64,000 bases of DNA. Source: Leptasterias polaris (taxonomy: Eukaryota > Echinodermata > Asteroidea > Forcipulatida > Asteriidae). The stretch lies in NCBI GenBank assembly GCA_037783415.1, contig JAZGTN010000119.1, forward strand, positions 3,170,001 through 3,234,000, written 5' to 3'. Within the stretch, counting starts at the first letter, position 1. Each line of letters starts with the position of its first letter. Below are positions 1-11,731 of this stretch, piece after piece. A program made the position numbers and the translations under genes. The notes under the pieces are model-generated. The model ran no database searches. It saw nothing but the letters and a program-made list of their open reading frames with translations, and was not told where the DNA came from.

Positions 1-277
1 GTAAGCAAATTTTCCTGCTAACTATAGCAGAAAGATTTACTTAAGCATAAGCGTATTTCACACAATAGCAAGAAAATTAGGCAGCCAGCTTGCGCGTTCA
101 CCATGGATTTGCATTATAATCAGTGAGCTTTCAGATGGAAATATTTCTCAGCAGGATTGGTACTGGAATAAACTTTATAATCAACAAGCATTCGGATTAA
201 AAGGAGCTTCAACTTGTTTGTTTTTGTTGTTGTTATTGTTGTTGATAATTTTTCAATCTTGTTCTTTGTCTGTACAG

Positions 278-3200
278 GTGAGAGGAACATTGAAAAGTTG
301 GACCAAACTTTGGTGTGTCCTAAAACCAGGTCTTCTTATAATCTACAAAAGCCCCAAGGTAAGGCCCAAGTTTACTTCAATTCATGTGGCGCGCCGTGGC
401 CGAGCGGTCTAGTTCACTGGACCCAAGCTCTGGTGTTGTCAGCAGCAGAGTGTAGGTTCGAATCCCGGACACTTGTGCCCTTGAGCAAGGTACTTACATG
501 TAACCATAATTGCTTCATAAAAAGTTGGGAAGGAAGTGCATTCTGCTCTACCAGCCAGGCTCCTAGTGGATGATACCCATGCCTACATTCTTACGGACTG
601 TGAAGGGGGTAACCCTGTTTCAGCCCCAGGAGTAGGTGGCAATGTGCCCCTGGTGACAGTTGGTTTGGGTTGACTGCCCAAATCAGTTAAGTGTAGCCCT
701 CACCTTGAAGTGGTCGTCTGACCTTGCAATGTTAGGTGAATTCTCATATTTTTTATTTTATTTTTTTTTTTTTTTTGATTCATCATTTATCATGCTGCGT
801 TCACCAACACCTTCTTACATAAATCAGCAGAATGTTTCCGAGTTACCATTTATCTTTGTTTTCTTGTTTATACTTGTCTAGCAACTCTGAGTTGCAGTGA
901 ATCTATTTTGATCAGCCCATCAAAGCTCTTTTCTTTTTTTCTTTATTTTTATAAATCTGATTTTGTTTTATTTTGACAGCATGGTCAATGGGTTGGCACA
1001 ATTCTCCTCAACAACTGTGAGCTGATCGAGAGACCCTCAAGAAAAGATGGCTTCTGTTTCAAGATCTACCACCCTCTGGACCAATCCATATGGGCCACTA
1101 GGGTAAGCCAACAGGAAATTCTCTTTGCTTTCGTGTGAGGTACTGGGCTCAAGTTAGCAGTTGATCAGTGGATTTTTTATTATTTTTTTTTTTTTAGCAA
1201 TTCCAAAATCTTTCCTGTGAAGATTGCTCTGTTTGATTTTGTTTTCACTCCTCCTCCTCAATCAGGGACCGAAAGGTGAAAACATGGGGTCATTCACCCA
1301 GCCGCTCCCCAGTCAGTACCTCATCTTCAGAGCGCCCTCGGAGGCTGCGGGGAAATGCTGGATGGACGCCTTGGAGCTGGCTCTCCGGTGCTCCAGCCTG
1401 CTGATGAGGTCAATGAGAGACGACACGACCCTTGACCCGACGGTCATCTCGCAGTCTTTCAGTAAGGAGAGAGGACTGAACGAGAGCGAGATTGAGAACA
1501 CTCACTTCAAGCATGAAGGTAAGAGAAAACAGAAATCAAGTTTGATTCAAAAGACAAAAGATATAGTGTTGCTGTGTCACATGACTCATAAAGTGCATTC
1601 TGTAGTTATCTTAGAGAAAGTCGATCAAGAACCAACGGTTAACTAGTGGCTGGTTTGTGATGTACATACATAGCACAAGCGCAAAAGTTGAAGTGCGAAC
1701 AACTCTGGTCAAACTTTTTTTCAAGTCAACTTGACTGGGAGAAAATGGCAGTGGCCAGTTTCCTTACATTTTGGGGTGAGTTCGTAGATGAAAGCGACAC
1801 AATATTTGCTCAGTATATCAGCATCAATTGCCCGGTATTTCTGGGGAGAAAAGTTGCAGTTGTAGCTGCATTATTGCAAAGAAAGACAAAGTAAAAAAAA
1901 AGGGAATATTCTGAAAATGAAATGATCATTCACTTGCTGCTGGAAATCTAATTTTAATTTTTACATCTTTTGATTTTTTCGCAATTTTTCTGCCTGTGGA
2001 TTATTTTTCCTCACAAGACTCGGGGGGTGGGGGGGGGGGTTACTGAGTATACAGTGCTTAACATACATCGTTGTAAAGTAAAACACAAATAGCAGAATGT
2101 ATTTTGTTTGGTCAATTTTTTTTTCTCTGACCAGGTCTTGACGAGATTTGTGCAGACAACGAGAGCGACAAAGACCAAGACAGTAAGAGTGATTCGGACC
2201 TCTCGGAACTGGAAGAAGTTGGGTCAATAGACAGCCGGACTCACGCCCATAATGAGACTACATACTTAGTCAACAAAGCAGAGGAACTCGGACTTGTAAG
2301 TGTTAAAAAACTCCACTTTGTTCTTCTCTTTTGCCTTGAAAAGGATGCCCATAGGAGTTCACTTTAAAGTGGCACTCAGAGGGGCTGTGTCATCATGATC
2401 AAAGCAGGCCTGGGGTGCGTTTTCGCGGTCGTAATCAATAACTGTTTCAGTTGACTTGACCATTGGTTATCACTGGTCAGTGACCGAAACAGTCATTGGT
2501 TACAGCTGTGAAAACGCATCCCTGTGGCTGTACATGGAATTATGAACTCTCACCCAGTTACTGCCCTGCGGGCCCTCCCTCCCTATCATATCCATGGAGA
2601 GTGTATGCGTGTATGCTGTTACTGGTTGTTGAGATCAAAAACAGTTTACATTTTTACCTTTCTAGAAAGTTTTTCTCGTTAAGATTCTGGTCTTGTAAAA
2701 TTAAGTCTGGTCCGGTAAAAATGTTGAGCTACTTGCCAAAAGTCTTGTGCCATTTTACGTCAAATTTTAGCCCTGTAAGCAGGAAATTGTTAAACAAACT
2801 TTCTACAAGATTGCTTGTTGAAGTAAGGCCAGATTCAAATCATCTTATTGGTGAAATTCAAGAGTGAATTATATTCCTCCTACTTTAGTCTGATTTCCAA
2901 TTTTTGATTGCCCTTGGAAAAAAAATTGAAAACTGTCATTAAATGTCCTTAAATGCCTTATAGACTACACTGTGTGTCTACATGTAGGTCAGTCCTTGTA
3001 CTCAATCAAATATTCCCTACTTTTTTCCATGGACCAAATATCATGCCCGATTATAAAATTTTGCATTAATGTTTGTCTTTCTTGTTTCAGGATTCTTCCC
3101 AGACAGAGACTCTTGAGGATGAGAATAAGGGTCTGATCTGGATGCTGGTCAAGCAGGTCAGGCCAGGCATGGACCTCTCTAAGGTGGTGCTTCCAACGTT

Positions 3201-6200
3201 CATTCTAGAGCCTCGCTCATTCCTGGATAAGCTCGCCGATTTCTATTATCATGCCGATCTCTTGTCACAGTGAGTGAAGTAATGGATGAATGGGGGTTAA
3301 GGTGGTTGTGGGGGGTGGGGGGGGGGACTTGTGAATTCCTGGAAAACTTCTCTCTTTATAATATAGATCTCTTGTTGCAATCAGTAAGCTGAAGGTTGAA
3401 GGAAAGCCAGGTAGTTTCTGAAAAAACTGTTCTTGATGATTCTTAAAACCAGAGAGAAAACTTGTTTTTATTATTATTATTTTTAATTTTTTTTTCCAGA
3501 TCACTCCTGGAGGATGATCCATTTTCTCGGATGAAGCAAGTCGCTCGTTGGTACTTGTCTGGATTCTATAAGAAACCAAAGGTATGTATGGGCTCATCAA
3601 GTGCTTTTGGCTACAGCCTTCCTTAATGGCATGTCATGGCCGATAGGTTGAGCACCACCGGACTCTAGCTCTGGTGTTTCTGATCAGCAGAGTGTGAGTG
3701 GATAATAAATGTTGGTGCTATCCCATCCAGTGACGCTGTGTCTGTTGACTTGTTGTAATTTGAAAATTGTATTTGTGGCAATACAAATCTAAATATGGTA
3801 ACTGTGCTGGACTATTTCCACTTGTGTTATTTTAAAGGAAAGTGGTGGGAAATAGTTAAACCGGGACATTTTGACCTTTTGACCAAGTGGGTCAGTAGTG
3901 AATGGGTGGGTTTTATCACAATTCATTTGTTTTACTGTGAAGGATTTATTTTTCCTCTCTGTAGGGTTTGAAGAAGCCCTACAACCCCATCATAGGGGAG
4001 ACGTTCCGGTGTCTGTGGACCCACCCCAAAACAAAAAGCCAAACATTCTACATCGCTGAACAGGTAAGACTAAAAAACCAAGGCAGAGATATTCAAGCCT
4101 ATAAATTTTCAGAATATTACGATGTACATTTTATTCTTCTTGTTTTTTGGGGGCAAGATCTCTCTTTTGCGTTAAAGCTTTGAAGTGACCTACAAGGGAA
4201 GCAGGGATGTGATTTCTCTGTTTTTAACCGAAAATTTGTCTTTTTTGCCCCCCGAAAAAAGAAATATGTTTTTTTTTTACTTAAGATCAAATTCAATGCC
4301 CCAGATTGCAGAGTAGGGCTTTTAAAACCAAAGATAAATGTTATTAGTGGGCCTCGTGCTCGCAAGCTTTCGCACTTTGTGCTGGGAGTTCATATTTTTT
4401 TTTTTTCAACAGCCCATCACATCCCTGAGGGAAGAAAACCTTTGCTTAGAAGGGGAAAATCTTACTTAGCAGAATTGGGTTACCAGCAGTACATGTAACT
4501 AATTCTAGTAAAACGTTCAACCATGTGTAAATCTCTTTTGGGAGGAGTGTTGGCTCTGAAAAGAGTTGTTGGTTTGGTCTTAACATTTCAAATAGTTTCC
4601 TCTGCTCCTGTCTTCAGTACGTCTTTTTTTTCGTTGCTTTTTATTCCAGGTTTCCCATCATCCTCCGGTGACGGCCTTCTACATCACGAATCGTAAAGAC
4701 GGCTTCTGCATCAGCGGCAGTATTCTTGCCAAGTCCAAGTTTTACGGCAACTCAGTGACGGCGGGGATGGACGGGCTGGCCACGCTCTCGTTCCTCACCA
4801 GGGGGGAAGACTACCACATCACAATGCCTTATGCTAATTGCAAAGGTAGGTTTTCATCGGATAAATATGCCATGTTCTTGGGGGGGAGGGGGAGGGGGGG
4901 GGTCAAAGACCTGTTGAGTTCAGATTTTTTTATTTTTTTTTGCCAACCGCTTTTTGGGGAAAGTGGAAGGGTTTTCCCTAAACATTTTTAGTGACTGGTC
5001 TGGAGGACCAGTTAGCTTGTTGTTTCACAAGTCCACCAGCTTTTTGACTCGTCCATTCCTTAAATTCAATTGCGATGCTTTTCAACAATGAACTAGCCGG
5101 CTGAACAACTTAGAGAGACTTTTGACTGATCCTCAGTTGTTTTAACTCGAATTTGGCCAGCGGACCACTGTTACAGGGATTTGTTTTCTCCGTTTTTAAC
5201 CGGAATTTTTTTTTTTTTTACCCCACCCCCCCCCAAAAAAAATATTAAATTAATAATAAAAAAAGGTTTTTTTACCCCACCCCCAAAAAAAAATTATTAA
5301 ATTAATAATAAAAAAAGGTTTTTGGGTTGTTGTGGGTTTGTTTTTGTTTTTTTTTACCATATAAAATTCCCCCAGATTGCAGAGTAGGACTTTTAAAACC
5401 AAAGATTAATGTTTATTAGTGGGCTTCGTGCTCGCAAGCTTTCGTGCTTTGCGCTCACAGTTCAGTGTTTTTTCAACAGCCTATCACATCCATGCTATTA
5501 ATAGAGAATGCTGAAAGTAGCCACTCCTTGGTTAACTGTAGAGGTCGCACTGTTTCTGTGAATTCTTAATTACTTGTATTAATTTGTTCTGTACATATTT
5601 TCAAGTCGTTATATTTGTTGTAAAAAGGCACAAGTACCAAAAAATAGATTTTATTCTATGATCACAAATTTGGAAAATGTCACCCATTTTATTTGTTTCA
5701 TTTGTTACAAAATATTTTCATATTCTCAGGGATTTTGTATGGTACCCTGACCATGGAGTATGGAGGACGGATTAGTATTGAATGCGAGAAGACGGGATAC
5801 AAGACTGAGTTGGAGTTCAAACTAAAGGTACTTAAATTTATTTTTCTTTGAATGTTTAACATAAATCACAGGAGAGAGTTTTTAACTTTGGAAGGAGAGT
5901 TGGACTTGCGTATGTAGCCTGTATTTTTGCATTGCTAATGTCTGTTGTGGGTTTTTATTGTGGTACTGTCTCCTCTCTGTATTTATTCTGTAATAATTGT
6001 AAACACTTTTTATTGTAATTATTGAGTGGTGTGTCCTAAAGTGGTTGTTTGTATTTTTATATATACTCTTTTCACACCAGGAAAAGGAATTTCATCAATT
6101 TTTTAACGTGACTAATAATAAAACTTTGAATTGATTTAATTCTGAAAAAAATGTGTTGGAATAATAAACAGGTTACATGTAATGTAATGTACACTTTTAT

Positions 6201-9200
6201 CAATGCTTCCCAATGGTTTTTGCTGAACACAATATGAGAAATCATTTTGTTTTCTTTTTCTTACACCTGTTGTGATTGTTCCTTTCCCCACAGCCGTTCC
6301 TTGGTGGCAGCGATTCATCCAATCAGATTGTGGGTAAGATCAAGTTTGGCAAGGAAACACTCGCAACTCTAGAAGGCCATTGGGTGAGTTTTTTACTTTT
6401 GCTTTCTTCAATTTTTCTGAAATTCCTGAACTCGAGGATTCACTCTATAAGTTGGTGCAAGACAAGAACTTTGTAGTGTTTCTGGTTCAGGAACGTTTCA
6501 TCATTGTTAATGTTTTTTTTCTCCTCGGGCTTCCAAGCAATACTGATTTATTTTTGCTGTGAATGTGTTTGTAAAAAAAATGAAAAATTGAGTAAAAATT
6601 TCAATGTGAATACTTTGCCTTCTTTGAAATGAACCATTTGCCTTTAAACTTCTTCATGACCCATGACCCTTATTGACCCAGGTCACCTGACGTCATCATT
6701 ACAAAAATTGTAGTATTTTTCGGAGTCACCAGGTGTTATACAGTGTAGTGGGCATTTTAGGCCTTTTAGGCTTACCATAATTTGTAAGAGCAATTTTGAC
6801 TGCTAAAATGACGAGCGTGGCATACAGCTAGCTGTGTTTGACGTTGGCGCAAGAGGTCAACATTGAACTTCAATGGAGAAAGTCTTTCTGGGTTTTGTCT
6901 TGAAATGATTCTTTCCTATTTGATACCTTGTACCTTGTTTCTTTTTTTATTGGTTTAATTTAACTGTTAATTTTATTAATTTAATTTTCTAAATTTATTT
7001 GTATATTTGTCTGAACCGTGGCAATTTGTTTGTTTCCCCAGTGTGGGTTGATTATCCATGTACCTAAAAAAACAAAATCTTTGTAAACTGTAGCAGAAAA
7101 TAACAAGTTAGAGAACCCTAAAAGATTATGTGTGATTAAAAAAGATTTAAAAAGATTAAAAAGATTAATGTGTTGAGTCTACCCTCTTTTTATCAACTAA
7201 TCATATACACAAAATTGTTTCTGTCTCATCATTCAGGATGAAAAAGTCTATATCAGAGATAAAAGGACTGGGGTAAGTCTATTATTTTCTTCTTTATTAT
7301 AATTTATATCAAAGTTTTGTTTGTTTCATACTTAATCAATATTGTGTCATGGCCGAGCGATCTAGTGCACCACGCTCTCAAGCTCTGGTGGAGTATGGGT
7401 TCGATTCACTGTCGTGACACTTAAGCCGTTGAGCGAGGCATTTGACCATAATTATTTCTCTTAACCAAGGTGTATAAATGGGAATCTGTGAGGGCTGAGA
7501 CAGTATTGTGTTGGATTGGAATGCTCCCCATGGAGTTGAGAAAAATTGAGGAATGGTCAAAGTATACCTGATGAACAGGGATAATGTTGTAAAGTGCCTT
7601 GATCTAGCTACTACTTGTAGGATACATGTATGTGCGCTATTTAAGAACCAAGTGTTATACAAGAGGTGAATACAAGAGAACTAGTGAGAAGGCTGAGACA
7701 GTATTGTGTTGGATTAACCCCTTAGTTCCTGCTAGTTTAAGCAGCTTGGGGTTGTCTGCTCCCGATGGAGTTGAGAAAGTTTGAGGAATGGTCAAAGTAT
7801 ACCTGATGAACAGGGATAATAATGTTGTAAAATGCCTTGATCTAGCTACTACATGCAGGATGTGTGCTATTTAAGAACCAAGTGTTATACAAGAGGTGAA
7901 TTACGTCATGAGAACCTGAGAGGGCTGAGACGAGACAGCAATGTGTTGGATTAACCCCTTAGCGCTAATATAAGCAGCTTGTCTGCTCCCCAGGCAGTTG
8001 AGAAAGTTTGAGAAATGGTATGCCTTAGGCCTACTTTCTTTTGCCCTGTATGTGATTGCTTTTCCTTTGTTCATACAAAACGAGTAGTTTGTATTCATTT
8101 TTGTTTTTCGGACAGAATGCGGAGTTGTTCTGGGTGGTGTCCCAGGATGTGAAATCGTCCAGGTTGCAACGCTCCACTGTTGCCGTGGAGGAGCAGATGG
8201 ACATTGAGTCGGAGAAGTAAGTTTCTAACCATATGCATTTTATAACAAACGGTTTCAAATGCTTTTAATAGCCCATTTCGCCCAATCCAAGGCAACGTGT
8301 CCCTTTAACAACTGACTAAGCTCAGACAGTCTAAGGCAGATAGCTGGCCGAACTGACTGGTCTTAGACTGCAGCCACTTTATTCCAACAGTCTTATATGT
8401 AACATGAAGTTCTAGTGTTTATCTCTAGGCCAAGGAGACAACACTTCCCAGTTTTCATTTTCTTACAATCTTATCCCCGCCTCAGGTTGTGGTCCCGTGT
8501 CACCGATTCCATCTCAAAAGGAGACATCCAGGAGGCCACCAACGAGAAGTACGTCCTGGAAGAGGAACAGCGTAAGGGCCACAAGGAGAGAAAGATTAAA
8601 ATGGTCGAATGGATTCCACGTTTGTTTGAGAGGGACGAGATCACTAGAGACTGGGTCTACAAACACATGGAGTAAGTATTGCCAGTCTTTTCTATAAATA
8701 TTCTGCAAGCCATTGCTATGTTTGGGATAACATCATAGAAATAGAACCCGGAGAACGCTGAGTGCGTCATTGTGCGTGCGGTTTCGTTGTGAGACCATTT
8801 TTATGGACGCGCGTACGCCATTTTTTTACGCGTGTATGGCAAAATTAGCATATTACGGTCTATGTGCGTTGCCATTTTTGCCATACACGCGTGTCACGTG
8901 ATGATCATTTTGCCATACACGCGTGTCGCGTGGTATCAATACGCCGCGTCCACAGAGGACGGCGAGCTCAGCATTCTCCGGGTTCTATTTCTATGGATAA
9001 CATGCTTCCCAGCAACACTACTTTAGTTAACTTTTGTTGTTCCTGTCCCTCGTAATATTGTTCAGTCCTTTTGGGTTGTAATTTTCTGGTGTCCTTCCCC
9101 AGATTGACTTCTCATACTTGCATCCTCCCTTCATATACTCATTTGTCATTTTTCCCCATGTTAATAATTCTGCTGTTCTCTATGCTCGTCTAGTTGCCCT

Positions 9201-10552
9201 CCTGACATCATCTTTTTTGTACTTTGCTATTCTGTATGTTTCGTGGCCTGGATTGATGTTTCTTGCCTTATTGTTTCTGTTTCGGTTTTATAGTTCTTAG
9301 ATTTGCCTTGTACTGTTTATTATTTTTTATTTGTATTGTTGTGGTTGAGTAAATAACAATAATATAAGTAGTTTTGGAATCGATCATTCTGTTGAGCTCC
9401 GTATCAACCATGTCAATTTTTAATCTCCACTTTTTGTGTGGTTGGCTGTTAGGGTGTTTTATTTCATCCATTTGTCCTTTTATGTTAGGCCTATTGTTCA
9501 TTTTTAGTTATTTATTTACCTTTTTTTACGCACCTTCCGCCAAGTCTTGTCGCTTTTTGTATTTTATCTTTGATGTATTTTTATAAAATGTGAGGGCTCC
9601 AAATGATCAGCTGTGCTGGATGAGTCACCCTCGTTCAATATGGTTTTAAATCAAATAAATAAAATAAAAAATCTACGTTTTTCCCTCAAGCAACCGACCC
9701 TGGGATCCTCTCAATGACATCGAGCAGTTTGAGTACAACGGCATCATCCAGACACGGACCCGTCACAAGACCTCCATCCTGCGCACCACCAGCATCATCA
9801 GCCTCCCGCACAAGAATGGCCCCCACGAGAAACGCCTTAAGCGGAACGCCTCGCTGCAGCACAAGAAGCAAGCCGGGGCCAGACCCGCCGGGATGATGGC
9901 GGGAGCAGCGGCGAGCGGGAGTGGAGACAGCGAGTGCTCCACGCCACAGGAGAAAGATTCCGAAGATGAATTGACAGAAGAAGAGTGTAAGTTCTTTTGA
10001 GAAACATTTCAATTTGTCTCTCGGTAACTCTAACCCCCCCCCCCCCCCCTCCCCCTTGATAAATTTGATTCCAGAGTCAGCAAAGGAACAAGAGACAAAC
10101 ACAGGTCAGGTACAGTTGACAGAAGACTCAAGACTTTAGTCTTATGGTAAGCGGCCCACAGGCTGATTAGCAATGCCATCGTGCCCAAGTGTTTATTACG
10201 CAATCACCGCACTAAGATATTTTTGCTTTTGATGCTTTTTTTTGCCTTGAGGTCGATTTTCTTGACAATTTTCAATTTTTCTTTTGTAGTCACTTCAGAG
10301 AAGATGGTTAAAGGACGTTCACTCTACAGAGGGGGTGTGCTTCCCGTGGAGGAAGTCATCCTCCCGATGGTCGAGGGCCAGAAGAGGATGGAAGAAGAAC
10401 TCAAAGCAATTAACTCGAGGCTCGCCGTGATGATCCGACAAAGTCGACGGGAGGACGGCAGTGAGAGCTCCCTCATGAGTCGAGAGATGATCGTCATCGC
10501 TGCCGTGCTGCTCCTTGGACAACTCATTGTGGGGTTCTTGTTCCGCTCGTGA
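278..10552 (+). CDS. OSBPL8: Oxysterol-binding protein-related protein, ORP5/ORP8 type (5' partial, 15 exons)
   Basis: Exons: 278-358, 980-1102, 1266-1518, 2135-2295, 3091-3269, 3500-3581, 3965-4063, 4650-4845, 5730-5827, 6294-6383, 7237-7272, 8116-8216, 8486-8671, 9691-9986, 10290-10552. All junctions are GT-AG, phases agree, and 747 residues are encoded here. Seen: the PH-domain second half (VRGTLKSWTKLW..., WMDALELAL), an acidic linker, then the lipid-binding domain with LPTFILEPRSF, KKPYNPIIGETF (about residue 296) and the PI4P-binding EQVSHHPP (about 325-332), WDPLNDIEQFE, a basic tail and a C-terminal hydrophobic anchor (about 727-747). Known for the family: tail-anchored ER protein at plasma-membrane contacts exchanging PI4P for phosphatidylserine. 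The PH domain, HHPP motif and anchor together point to ORP5/8; one invertebrate gene probably stands for both. The missing N-terminus should be roughly 100-150 residues. Exon 11 is a 36-nt microexon. Confidence 0.96.
386..740 (+). mobile_element. tRNA-derived SINE, family A variant
   Basis: A tRNA-like head has an A box (TGGCCGAGCGG near 397) and a B box (GGTTCGAATCC near 455), followed by the family's 'ttgagcaaggtactta' segment. The body after the head differs from the other family A copies, so the 3' limit is approximate. It lies in the first ORP intron of the window. Confidence 0.75.
2362..2640. mobile_element. Foldback element interrupted by a second one
   Basis: The outer sequence (gggctgtgtcatcatgatc... 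then aattatgaactctcacccag...) matches the intact element at 23349-23561. It is split by a 111-bp inverted-repeat element at 2412-2522 whose ends read GGGGTGCGTTTTCGC and GAAAACGCATCCC. The outer 3' end is decayed. It lies in the ORP intron 2296-3090. Confidence 0.6.
2860..3055. repeat. Unclassified interspersed repeat shared with 43955-44135
   Basis: Both copies carry, in the same order, 'ttatattc...cctactttagtctgatttc', 'cttggaaaaa', 'cccttgtact' and 'tttttccatggacca'. No terminal structure or coding sequence is visible. This copy ends about 35 bases before ORP exon 3091-3269. Confidence 0.5.
3632..3730 (+). mobile_element. Truncated family A SINE head
   Basis: This is a degraded tRNA-like head (catggccgataggttgagcacc...ctctggtgtttctgatcagcagagtgtg) without a recognisable body. 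It lies in the ORP intron between 3581 and 3965. Confidence 0.55.
4202..4427. mobile_element. CAGGG-ended MITE (hAT-like), copy 1
   Basis: Terminal inverted repeats CAGGGATGTGAT and ATCACATCCCTG are flanked by the 7-bp direct repeat AGGGAAG (4195-4201 and 4428-4434). The internal sequence 'ccccagattgcagagtag' is shared with copies at 5174-5494 and 42854-43149. There is no transposase. CAGGG ends suggest the hAT superfamily, though hAT usually duplicates 8 bp. Confidence 0.75.
5174..5494. mobile_element. CAGGG-ended MITE, copy 2
   Basis: This belongs to the same family as 4202-4427, with ends CAGGGATTTG and ATCACATCCATG. It holds an internal tandem duplication of an AT-rich segment at about 5220-5320. 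It lies in the ORP intron before exon 5730-5827. Confidence 0.7.
7344..8022 (+). mobile_element. Family A SINE followed by two tandem partial body copies
   Basis: The tRNA-like head (gtcatggccgagcg..., B-box-like ggttcgattc near 7398) leads into a body beginning 'gagggctgagacag' near 7490. That body is repeated near 7690 and, truncated, near 7921. Shared blocks include 'gaatggtcaaagtatacc' and 'gctatttaagaaccaagtg'. The array lies in the ORP intron before exon 8116-8216. Confidence 0.65.
8735..8994. mobile_element. 260-bp inverted-repeat element (MITE-like)
   Basis: The arms ATAGAAATAGAACCCGGAG (from 8735) and CTCCGGGTTCTATTTCTAT (to 8994) are nearly perfect inverted repeats. The centre carries several copies of 'gccatacacgcgtgt' in direct and inverted orientation and is CpG-rich against AT-rich surroundings. 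Confidence 0.7.
9040..9672 (+). mobile_element. 3' end of a LINE-like retrotransposon
   Basis: A pyrimidine-rich stretch ends in 'caatatggttttaaatcaaa' followed by a short (TAAA/AATA)n tail, the usual form of a 5'-truncated non-LTR element. No reverse-transcriptase reading frame remains. The tail ends about 20 bases before ORP exon 9691-9986. The 5' limit is uncertain. Confidence 0.5.
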
Positions 10553-10732
10553 CCTCTGACCTAGGCATCTGTTGATTTCTTCAGTACTATGGCAAGGCTG
10601 ATGTGTAACATCGAACCTTTCTGCATGAAACGTTTTCTAGTGGCCTCCCCCTCACCTTAGCTCCGGCTTTCGCTCCGGCTTTCGCTCAGTCAGGCATTTT
10701 GATGTCTCCTGTCGTATGGACTCAGTTGCAGA

Positions 10733-10886
10733 CCTGGGGTCGATTTCACAAAGCACTAAGATTCATCTTAAGATGAGTTGACAGTATTACCATAGTGATT
10801 TGTATTGTGACATCACTGTTTGCTAAGCAACTACGATGGATTTGCACTTAAGATCAATCTTAACTCTTTGTGAAATCAAGCCCTGG
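10733..10886. mobile_element. GATTTCACAAAG foldback element, copy 1
   Basis: The ends read CCTGGGGTCGATTTCACAAAG-like and CTTTGTGAAATCAAGCCCTGG-like, about 20-bp inverted repeats. The interior (agattcatcttaagatgag, acatcactnttgctaagca) is shared with 14921-15074 and 21008-21258. It falls in the ORP 3' UTR if transcription runs past it. Confidence 0.75.
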
Positions 10887-11725
10887 TTGACCAACCCAAA
10901 CCAAAAAATTATTTTACAACTTTTAATCAAAGACATGTCAAGTGGAGAGCATTTTCATATAAAAAATTAAAAAAATCAAAATCAAAATCTCCTTGAGAAT
11001 CCAAATTTTCTTGACAGAAGTAAAGCAGTCACCAAAGATAGAAGGAGATTTGTCTACATTGTGCCCAAACTTGTATTTTTGGCGATGCACCGAGTCTGTA
11101 AACCTGAATTGTAACATCGTGGAGGTTCTGGTGTCACAGGAACATCTGTCCCCTGGAGATTGTGTCCACCATACGGGAATTTAACCTGGAGTTGGAGGAG
11201 GAGGATTCAAAAGAAAGCGCTATCAGTAGAGGTTTGTGCACAGTACGCCGTATGGGGGACAGAATCTCCGGGGAGAACAGAATCTCCTGCCAGAATAAGG
11301 GGAGCCCAGGCAAGCAAGCCTTTTTCATTCATTTTTACATTTTTTGTCAAACTTCATCTCCGCTCTATATATTTGAGACGACTTGTAAATCATAAATCTA
11401 AGGCCGGATTTGTACCTGTTGCTTTTTCACTAGAGGCTGTTAATCAGTATCGTGGCTTGGGAGGAAAAAAAACGTGCATCAACCAATCGTTGATGTCATG
11501 TTTGATGTATTCAGGGCGCCCTCCCTTGTTTTGTGTGACCTCATGAGTGTGGTGTAACCACTGTCAGGTGTTATTGTATCCGCAGATAGTTCTATACTTT
11601 GCAGGGGAAAAAAGAAGAAAGAAAAAATCAATAAGCAACAAAATTTCCATTTGTACCATGTGAGCGATATATTTTGTGACATTGCAAGTGGTTAGGGTCA
11701 TCAATAATGTGGTTATTGCATGGAG

Positions 11726-11731
11726 AATAAA
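11726..11731 (+). terminator. Candidate ORP poly(A) signal
   Basis: AATAAA is followed by GT-rich sequence (gtcttgtgttgtaaattgtggtgtg, split here as gtcttgtgttg and ttgtggtgtg), the expected downstream element. That would give a 3' UTR of about 1.2 kb. An AATAAA-like cluster near 12083 is an alternative. Confidence 0.45.

Noticed and set aside
1..6. GTAAGC at the very start, as if the window began at a splice donor
   Set aside because: The following bases resemble the 'ttaagcaaattt' foldback repeat; with no upstream sequence the donor reading cannot be supported.
10993..11546. Open frames downstream of the ORP stop
   Set aside because: Two overlapping frames without family similarity in what is best explained as ORP 3' UTR.
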